Assembly: GCA_903927965.1 (NCBI GenBank)
Contig: CAIYPA010000145.1
Coordinates: 1-35,182 of the forward strand
From: an uncultured Bacteroidia bacterium
GTDB taxonomy: Bacteria > Bacteroidota > Bacteroidia > Bacteroidales > Prolixibacteraceae
Reading direction: 5' to 3'
Length of the DNA stretch: 35,182 nt
Position numbers and translations under genes: made by a program. Below the pieces are notes generated by a model. That model worked only from the letters and a program-made list of their open reading frames with translations. It made no database searches and was not told the origin of the DNA. Below are positions 30,148 to 35,182 of the stretch, piece after piece. The number at the start of each line of letters is the position of its first letter. The stretch's first letter is position 1.

Positions 30148-30525
30148 TTAAAAAAGTTTAGTGATTATCCGGCCAGCATATACAGCCAAAAGTCCAAGAA
30201 AAAAACTCAATGAAGTATAAAAAGCAAAACGGATCCATTCCTGTTGTTTTAACAACAAAAAAGCATCGTTCGAGAAAGTGGAGAAAGTGGTAAATCCCCC
30301 GCAAATCCCTACGGTTAAAAATAAACGGGCTTCAGGACTCAGGAAATCACCCTTTTCGGATATGCCATAAATCATTCCGATCAATAAACAACCCAGGATA
30401 TTGACGAAAAAAGTTCCCCATGGGAAAAGGGAAGAAAAGCTTACCTGAAAATAGCGGGAGATCAAAAAGCGGGCAACTGTTCCGATGAACCCACCAAATC
30501 CGACAATGATCAACGACTTTACCAT
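30148..30525 (-). CDS. crcB: Fluoride channel Fluc/CrcB
   Basis: A 125-aa inner-membrane protein with four transmembrane segments. Family signatures are GGFIGTVARFLIS at the start, the GTFFVNILGCLLIG helix with the conserved Asn, and GICGGFTTFSTFSNDAFLLL, which contains the TFSTF phenylalanine box and central break that coordinate fluoride and sodium in Fluc dimers. It functions as a dual-topology homodimer that passively lets fluoride out. A DUF190 gene follows after 1 nt. I looked for a fluoride riboswitch in the 65 bp upstream and saw none. The MBL-fold gene ends 65 bp upstream on the same strand, so it may share that transcript. Confidence 0.93.
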   Translation of the reverse strand: MVKSLIIVGFGGFIGTVARFLISRYFQVSFSSLFPWGTFFVNILGCLLIGMIYGISEKGDFLSPEARLFLTVGICGGFTTFSTFSNDAFLLLKQQEWIRFAFYTSLSFFLGLLAVYAGRIITKLF

Positions 30526-30590
30526 AAATTAAAGATCAGAATAACAAAGATAATGTTTCCACTATTGATTGAATAAAGAATCAATATAGA

Positions 30591-31439
30591 TTAACCAAAA
30601 TTATAAGTAGAACCACTGTGGAAAAGTTGAAACCGGTCATTAATTGATTCTTTGAATATCTGTTGCGCTGTTGAACCAGTGCAATGCCCGGTAATGATCT
30701 GAATATCGGGATAGCGAAGTGAAATATTGTCCACAATACCGAAAATTTCATCTGCAGTTTCAAACTGAGTAAAATCATCACTGTCAAGCAGATGTGTACC
30801 ACCGATTAGTGCAACAACTTTTTCATCTTTCGAATCTTGGGCAGCGGCCCTGAGGATGTTCAGCAATCCATGATGGGAGCATCCTGAAAATACGATGGCC
30901 CCATTTGGTGTATTGATCCTTAATGCAACTTCATGGTTGAAATCGTCAGGATGTTCCCCAAGCTCATCAGACTTGAATAGCAAGCAATTGGCTTTTGGAA
31001 AAGCATCTATCACAGGAATAGTTCGGATCAAGCTAACATTTGCCGATAATTGGAGGTCTCTATTGACAAAGCAAAACCGTCCTATAAAATCCTTGATTAC
31101 TGAATGGTCAATTGTGATATTGTGATGGATCTGTTTCCGATATGAAATAAACAACTCACCGCTTTCCAAAGATGCCATCAAAACCCTGGCCTTCTCATTT
31201 TTACGGAGAAAATATTCCAGTCCACCGGTATGGTCCCGATGAGCATGTGAAAGTATCAGGTAATCAACTTTCCGGATATCGATCCCCATTTTCCGGGCGT
31301 TGATTGCAAAGGCGGGCGATGCACCCACGTCAAATAACCATTTTAACCCATCTGCTTCAAAGTAGATACTGACCCCATGTTCCGTTATGAATTTCCCTGA
31401 GGGATCGGGATTATTGTCGATCAGTACGACTACTTTCAT
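30591..31439 (-). CDS. Metallo-beta-lactamase-fold protein (COG1237-like)
   Basis: A 282-aa cytoplasmic metal hydrolase-fold protein. The HxHxDH motif is SHAHRDHTGG (His65, His67, Asp69, His70), with further ligands in GCSHHGLLNIL, GGTHLLDSDD and ITGHCTG. This is the COG1237 pattern, often annotated 7,8-dihydropterin-6-yl-methyl-4-(beta-D-ribofuranosyl)aminobenzene 5'-phosphate synthase-like; that function is not proven for most members. The start overlaps the stop of the methyltransferase gene by 4 bp (ATGA), so translation is coupled and the two may act on one metabolite. The substrate cannot be deduced. Confidence 0.88.
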   Translation of the reverse strand: MKVVVLIDNNPDPSGKFITEHGVSIYFEADGLKWLFDVGASPAFAINARKMGIDIRKVDYLILSHAHRDHTGGLEYFLRKNEKARVLMASLESGELFISYRKQIHHNITIDHSVIKDFIGRFCFVNRDLQLSANVSLIRTIPVIDAFPKANCLLFKSDELGEHPDDFNHEVALRINTPNGAIVFSGCSHHGLLNILRAAAQDSKDEKVVALIGGTHLLDSDDFTQFETADEIFGIVDNISLRYPDIQIITGHCTGSTAQQIFKESINDRFQLFHSGSTYNFG

Positions 31440-32047
31440 TTTGATGCCACCAACAGAAAGATTGGGAAGGATCTATTTAAACCTTCAGCAATTATCTTGT
31501 TCACCAAGTAGCATTCCTCATAATCAACAGATTTAAAACCTACTTCGAGAAGCATCACCTTAAGTTTTTCCGGATCAAACCCATTGTGGACATCGAAACC
31601 AGGGCCATGAAAAGTCCCGTCTTCTGTGTAAAGATCGGCAATGGCCAGAAACCCTCCTGGTAAAATCATTTGGTAAAACTTTTCGAAAAGGGAGGGTACA
31701 TCGGCTATATGGTGTAAAACCATCTGGTTAAAAATCAGGTCAAAAAAATCATTGTACATTTCGTTCTCAAGGTTATAGCACAAAGGAACAAAGTTCACGG
31801 CTTTCTCAAAAACGACTTTTTCCTTCATCACCTCTACCATGCCAGCTGAATTGTCCATCATTACAATGGTTCCCAATTTATCCCGGAGCAGGAAACTTAG
31901 AATTCCTGTTCCTGCACCGAATTCGAGTGCCTTCATTCCATTGTGAATTGGAATCATTGTCCCCATTTTAGTAGCAATTGCATAGGATCTCTCCATATGG
32001 ATCGGGTTCTCGTCCCATGTTTTCGCCCTGACATCAAAGTCGTTCAT
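31436..32047 (-). CDS. Class I SAM-dependent methyltransferase
   Basis: A 203-aa protein with a Rossmann-like AdoMet domain. Motif I is KALEFGAGTGILSFLL (about 39-54), the acidic end of strand 2 is MMDNSAGM, and the post-II region is LIFNQMVLHHIADVPSLFEK. The last third, FEKFYQMILPGGFLAIADLY, is the usual strand 5 area. It resembles UbiE/small-molecule methyltransferases and is slightly shorter than average. The first residues (NDFDVRAKTWDENPIHMERS) are typical. The gene is coupled to the COG1237-type MBL gene by a 4-bp overlap. The methyl acceptor is unknown. Confidence 0.9.
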   Translation of the reverse strand: MNDFDVRAKTWDENPIHMERSYAIATKMGTMIPIHNGMKALEFGAGTGILSFLLRDKLGTIVMMDNSAGMVEVMKEKVVFEKAVNFVPLCYNLENEMYNDFFDLIFNQMVLHHIADVPSLFEKFYQMILPGGFLAIADLYTEDGTFHGPGFDVHNGFDPEKLKVMLLEVGFKSVDYEECYLVNKIIAEGLNRSFPIFLLVASK

Positions 32048-32133
32048 TCGAAGTAGTTTATTTTGATGGCAAATATACAGAACAATAATTCAACAATAAA
32101 TGGTTTCCTGGAATTCAAATAATCCAGTAAAGA

Positions 32134-32586
32134 TTACCAATGCGATTCGTCAAGGACAGGTTCACTTTTTGACCCTTTCACGGTACTTTTAGCCCCCTTA
32201 GCGGTATTTTTCGCGTCCTTAACAGTACTCTTTGCATCCTTCGCTGTACTCTTCGCATCCGAAACAGTATTTTTCGCTTCGTTCACAGTACCCTTCGCAA
32301 TCTCAGCAGCAGCTTTAGGATTTTTTAAAAACAATTTTGGATTGGTAACCATAAATTTCGCAGTGTTCAAAATACCTTTCGCCTTGTTGGCTGTTGCTTT
32401 TCCCTTCTCTGCTGTTGCTTTCCCCTTTTCAGCAGCTGCTTTCCCTTTTTCAACTGTGTCTTTTCCCTTGGCAACCGTAGTATTTCCCTTGGCGGACTTA
32501 ACTTTGGCATCCTGTGCCCAACCATTGGTTTGGCAGATCACTAAAACAAACATTGCAACTAACAAAATTCTCAGATGACTTTTCAT
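32134..32586 (-). CDS. Secreted lysine-rich heptad-repeat protein (KGK/DAK repeats)
   Basis: A 150-aa protein with a signal peptide (MKSHLRILLVAMFVLVICQT followed by NGWAQ) and a repetitive body. The first part contains five or so seven-residue units of the form TAEKGKA; after a short non-repeated segment (ILNTAKFMVTNPKLFLKNPK) come about six more units of the form STVKDAK. Each unit is Ala, Lys, Thr and Ser rich, predicted to form an amphipathic or charged helix, like LEA-type and histone H1-tail-like proteins. Strong positive charge could bind polyanions, DNA or teichoic/lipid phosphate. No enzyme motif is present. Homologues could vary in repeat number. I name no function. Confidence 0.75.
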   Translation of the reverse strand: MKSHLRILLVAMFVLVICQTNGWAQDAKVKSAKGNTTVAKGKDTVEKGKAAAEKGKATAEKGKATANKAKGILNTAKFMVTNPKLFLKNPKAAAEIAKGTVNEAKNTVSDAKSTAKDAKSTVKDAKNTAKGAKSTVKGSKSEPVLDESHW

Positions 32587-32714
32587 TTTTTTATCGGATT
32601 TTAGATGATGGGTTCTTATGTTGAATTTTTGATGGCAAGCAAAACAGAACCACTTAGTTTTACCTTGACCGTTATTTTCGTTAATTTCTATACATTGAGT
32701 TACAATTCAGGACG

Positions 32715-32722
32715 CAAAACTA
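32715..32722 (-). promoter_or_regulatory. Possible -7 box of the heptad-repeat gene
   Basis: TAGTTTTG on the minus strand fits TAnnTTTG and would give a leader of about 125 nt before the ATG at 32586. No -33 box is visible at the usual distance, so this is weak. Confidence 0.3.
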
Positions 32723-33194
32723 AAAATGTTTCGTGATTGGAGGGAAAAAAGAAATGAGACAAAAAGTGGACTATTAAGAAAATTGAACCCAATCTTCAAT
32801 TTCACCTTACATCCCCAATGAATCTAAAAGAATATGGAACGTCAAAATTGATCTTTTCTGCCATCATTCAAAGCCTCACCACTTTTTCAATTCCACTTAA
32901 TTTTAGGTGAGAAGTGCATCTGAAAAGATTTTTTTTGAGTTAAAAAATCCAACTGTAAAATATTTATCTTCTTTGGATAAGTGGTTTTCAATCAACAAAA
33001 TTAATTCATGTTCCTGTTATTATATTGATTATCTATTATTTAAGTCTTAGTTGCTAAAATAATGTCTTCTTAGTCAATTCCTGATAATTTTTATTCCCCT
33101 CTGAGCAAAATAGTTTTATACCATTATATTTCAATGTATTACTTGCACAACTCTATTTAGTTAAAACACCAACCGAGACAAATTAAAATATATT

Positions 33195-33202
33195 TACTTT
33201 TG
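33195..33202 (+). promoter_or_regulatory. Possible -7 box of the DUF4402 gene
   Basis: TACTTTTG fits TAnnTTTG, leaving a leader of about 80 nt before the ATG at 33285. An alternative is TTG at 33226 with TACCTTTA at 33249-33256 (20-nt spacer, one mismatch), which would give a leader of about 20 nt. Confidence 0.3.
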
Positions 33203-33284
33203 TAAATATTTATTTTACGTTTTGCTTGCATGTGTAAGATTATTGTATTACCTTTACATCGTACAAAAGATAAAAACAGACACA

Positions 33285-33704
33285 ATGAAAACTTTAGCAG
33301 CAATAATGATCGGGATGCTTCTTACCTTCACCACATCAGTGTTTGGTCAGACAGTAGCCATTGGTCATGCCACCGCTGAAGTAATCGAGGCTGTAAGCGC
33401 ATCTGCTTCAACAATCTCTTCATTTGACCTTTCAAAAGATTCCGAAACTTTAAAACTTGGAGCAATCACCGTTTTTTCAGGCAAAGACATTACCTGCAAC
33501 GTAGTTGTAAAAACAGCCAATGTTTCAGATGCATCAGGAAATGGTTTCTCAATCGAGCCAACAGTTAACAACGATACAAACACATCAGTCGCTCAGGCAA
33601 ACGGATCTCAGACCATCCAGCTGAACGGGACAACAAACATGAACAGCAATCAGGCCGCTGGCCAATATGCAGGTTCTTATACAATCGTTTTTGCTTACAA
33701 TTGA
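33285..33704 (+). CDS. DUF4402 domain secreted protein
   Basis: A 139-aa protein with a clear signal peptide (MKTLAAIMIGMLLTFTTSVF followed by GQ) and a beta-rich body that ends SYTIVFAYN, the usual closing strand of DUF4402 proteins. The repeat-like SASTISSFDLSKDSETLKLG and the Asn/Thr-rich middle (NNDTNTSVAQANGSQTIQLN) suit a surface or secreted beta-sandwich related to pilin-like subunits. Function is unknown. I use the ATG at 33285 since it starts the signal peptide; upstream in-frame codons from 33222 have no such sense. A strong intrinsic terminator follows 18 bp after the stop, so it is a single-gene transcript. Confidence 0.82.
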   Translation: MKTLAAIMIGMLLTFTTSVFGQTVAIGHATAEVIEAVSASASTISSFDLSKDSETLKLGAITVFSGKDITCNVVVKTANVSDASGNGFSIEPTVNNDTNTSVAQANGSQTIQLNGTTNMNSNQAAGQYAGSYTIVFAYN

Positions 33705-33722
33705 TTTTTGAAAAAGGATTTG

Positions 33723-33757
33723 AAAAAGGGGTGCAGTTGATGTGCCCCTTTTTTTGT
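33723..33757 (+). terminator. Intrinsic terminator after the DUF4402 gene
   Basis: AAAAAGGGGTGCA (33723-33735) pairs with TGTGCCCCTTTTT (33741-33753) around GTTGA, followed by a T-run. It begins 18 bp past the stop at 33704 and fits a rho-independent terminator well. Confidence 0.9.
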
Positions 33758-33773
33758 TTCTATTGTTTTATTA

Positions 33774-33781
33774 TATCTTTG
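33774..33781 (+). promoter_or_regulatory. Possible -7 box of the DUF5107 gene
   Basis: TATCTTTG fits TAnnTTTG exactly and lies 25 nt before the ATG at 33807. A TTTTG at 33752-33756 is 17 nt upstream, slightly closer than the consensus spacing, and overlaps the terminator's T-run. Confidence 0.45.
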
Positions 33782-33806
33782 AAAAATAAACTTACAATCA
33801 CAGAAA

Positions 33807-35182
33807 ATGAAAAGAAGGGTCCTTTGGCTGATGGTGGGAATATTTATTTCTAACTGTTCATTGGCACAAACTGCAAAAATCACAGAAACACAGGTTCCGT
33901 TGCTAACCTATGCTTTTTCTGATCCCGATCCGGTGCCAAGCCCCAGCAAGTTTTATCCCTATTTCCGTTTTGAGGGTTATTCTGACAAAGGAATAATGCA
34001 TAATTGGAAAATGGTCGTGATGGAAAACGATTACATTAAACTCTGGGTTGCACCCGAAATCGGGGGGAAAATTTGGGGCGCTATTGAAAAAGCGACTGGC
34101 AAAGAATTTGTCTATTTCAACCATGTGGTGAAATTCCGGGATGTTGCTATGCGTGGGCCATGGACTTCGGGAGGCATCGAGTTGAACTTTGGAGTGATTG
34201 GCCATGCCCCAACCACCTCTTCACCTGTCGATTATATGATCCGAAAAAATGAAGATGGGAGCGTAAGCTGTTTCGTTGGAGCCATCGACCTACCATCCCG
34301 TACACGATGGAGCGTAGAGATCAACCTGCCCAAAGACAAGGCTTATTTCACAACCCGCTCAGTATGGGACAATCCTACCAATCTTGAACAATCGTATTAC
34401 CACTGGATGAACCTTGGCATTAAAACTGCAGGGAACCTTGAATACGTCTTCCCTGGAAATACCCACCTTGGACATGACGGCGTTCCTTCTCCATGGCCGG
34501 TAGATAAGCAAGGGAGACAAATCTCGTGGTATGAGAAAAATAATTTTGGCAGCTACAAGTCTTACCATGTTTTTGGAGGGGAAACAGGATTCTATGGCGC
34601 CTATTGGCATGACGACGATTTTGGTTTTGTCCATTATGCATCGTACGATGACAAACCGGGGAAAAAGGTTTGGATCTGGGGACTTTCGGATGAAGGGATG
34701 ATCTGGGAAAAGCTTCTTACCGACAAGGACGGGCAATATACCGAAATCCAGTCGGGACGTTTATTTAACCAGGCTGCAGATCAAAGCAGCAATACCCCTT
34801 TTAAAAACAGGGGATTTGCCCCCGTTTCCACCGATGAATGGACTGAATACTGGTTTCCTGTAAAGAAAACTCAGGGCTTGAAATTTGCAACACCAGCCGG
34901 ATCCATTAACCTTGAACAAAAAGGGAAGGCCCTAAATTTATGGTTTTGTCCAAACGAAAAGATTGAAGGAAATCTGGAAGTCAGAAACGGCCAACAGGTC
35001 ATTTTTTCAAAAAAAATTGTTACTGTGCCAATGCAGGTTGTTGCAGAATCATTTGAAGTTCAAAATTCCGCCAACAATTTGTCAGTTTGGATAAATAACA
35101 GATTGTTGTATGAAAACGATCCTGCAAAAGGCCAGCTTAAGCGCCCAATAGAACCAGCAAAGGGTTTTAACTGGGAAACTGC
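33807..35182 (+). CDS. DUF5107 domain protein, secreted (C-terminus outside window)
   Basis: At least 458 codons, running off the right edge. It starts with a signal peptide (MKRRVLWLMVGIFISNCSLA followed by Q). The body matches the DUF5107 N-terminal region: YIKLWVAPEIGGKIWGAIEK, RGPWTSGGIELNFGVIGHAP and a YYHWMNLGIKTAGNLEYVFP block. The beta-rich fold resembles galactose-mutarotase-like sandwiches common in glycan-acting enzymes. Full-length members usually continue with TPR repeats, not in this window. Catalytic residues are not known. Its proximity to the glycosidases of this locus suggests a role in carbohydrate use, an inference. The start at 33807 is preceded by a promoter-like TATCTTTG. 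Confidence 0.85.
   Translation, partial: MKRRVLWLMVGIFISNCSLAQTAKITETQVPLLTYAFSDPDPVPSPSKFYPYFRFEGYSDKGIMHNWKMVVMENDYIKLWVAPEIGGKIWGAIEKATGKEFVYFNHVVKFRDVAMRGPWTSGGIELNFGVIGHAPTTSSPVDYMIRKNEDGSVSCFVGAIDLPSRTRWSVEINLPKDKAYFTTRSVWDNPTNLEQSYYHWMNLGIKTAGNLEYVFPGNTHLGHDGVPSPWPVDKQGRQISWYEKNNFGSYKSYHVFGGETGFYGAYWHDDDFGFVHYASYDDKPGKKVWIWGLSDEGMIWEKLLTDKDGQYTEIQSGRLFNQAADQSSNTPFKNRGFAPVSTDEWTEYWFPVKKTQGLKFATPAGSINLEQKGKALNLWFCPNEKIEGNLEVRNGQQVIFSKKIVTVPMQVVAESFEVQNSANNLSVWINNRLLYENDPAKGQLKRPIEPAKGFNWET

Larger units (their letters stand above)
32587..33284. other. AT-rich 698-bp intergenic region
   Basis: No reading frame here has coding character on either strand. It contains the divergent promoter candidates for the heptad-repeat gene (32715-32722) and the DUF4402 gene (33195-33202). 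I see no RNA gene, repeat or mobile remnant. A small non-coding RNA cannot be excluded by eye. Confidence 0.5.

Noticed and set aside
30526-30590. Fluoride riboswitch before crcB
   Set aside because: The 65-bp upstream region is AT-rich and lacks the expected GGCGATGG-type aptamer core.
32587-33284. tRNA or other RNA gene in the AT-rich gap
   Set aside because: No cloverleaf arms or conserved TTCGA-type loop found by eye.

Overview
The window looks like a chromosomal segment of a Bacteroidota species, probably class Bacteroidia. The evidence is promoter-like TAnnTTTG motifs, no consistent Shine-Dalgarno sequences, secreted glycoside hydrolases of Bacteroidota type, and a DUF4402 protein, a DUF5107 protein and a GGGtGRT/NifU-like pair. 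I cannot name a genus. Both edges cut through genes: an MlrC-like protein on the left and a DUF5107 protein on the right.

Left third (about 1.4-12.3 kb): a defence and stability island. A type I restriction-modification system (hsdR, hsdM, hsdS, all on the minus strand) is split by plus-strand modules. These are an XRE regulator / ImmA-IrrE protease / shortened PIN-like cassette and a RelB/ParE-type toxin-antitoxin pair. An orphan YgiT-type zinc-finger gene and a second, short copy of the hsdS 3' end lie downstream. The hsdS gene carries an in-frame GIY-YIG nuclease domain. The short hsdS copy shows the same site without it, so the insertion can be delimited to about 282 bp with imperfect terminal inverted repeats. 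Gene-free stretches in the island are filled with palindromic repeats. Two copies of a covarying two-hairpin element precede the two plus-strand cassettes.

Middle (12.5-27.9 kb): a carbohydrate region with a mannoside theme and no SusC/SusD pair. An MFS transporter and a GH38 alpha-mannosidase form a minus-strand operon. A diverged GH38-like gene reads away from it, and a GH43-like beta-propeller protein lies downstream. Next comes a tight minus-strand run: stand-alone B12-binding protein, unknown 153-aa protein, PAS-type histidine kinase, REC-histidine kinase, GH26 beta-mannanase and a DUF1349-like secreted protein. The kinase stop and the mannanase start are 2 nt apart. This ties a cobalamin-type sensory cassette with no visible DNA-binding output to a secreted mannan-degrading enzyme. 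A GH5-like lipoprotein follows. Two copies of a hairpin plus AACCTA-repeat plus ATG leader element sit in this region.

Right (28.0-35.2 kb): a minus-strand run encodes a class I methyltransferase, a COG1237-type metallo-beta-lactamase-fold protein, a Fluc/CrcB fluoride channel with a DUF190 partner, a NifU-like scaffold and a GGGtGRT protein. Beyond them are a secreted lysine-rich heptad-repeat protein (minus strand), a DUF4402 protein and the start of a DUF5107 protein (both plus strand). The most interesting points are the GIY-YIG insertion in hsdS, the B12/kinase/mannanase operon, and the two families of repeated structured elements.
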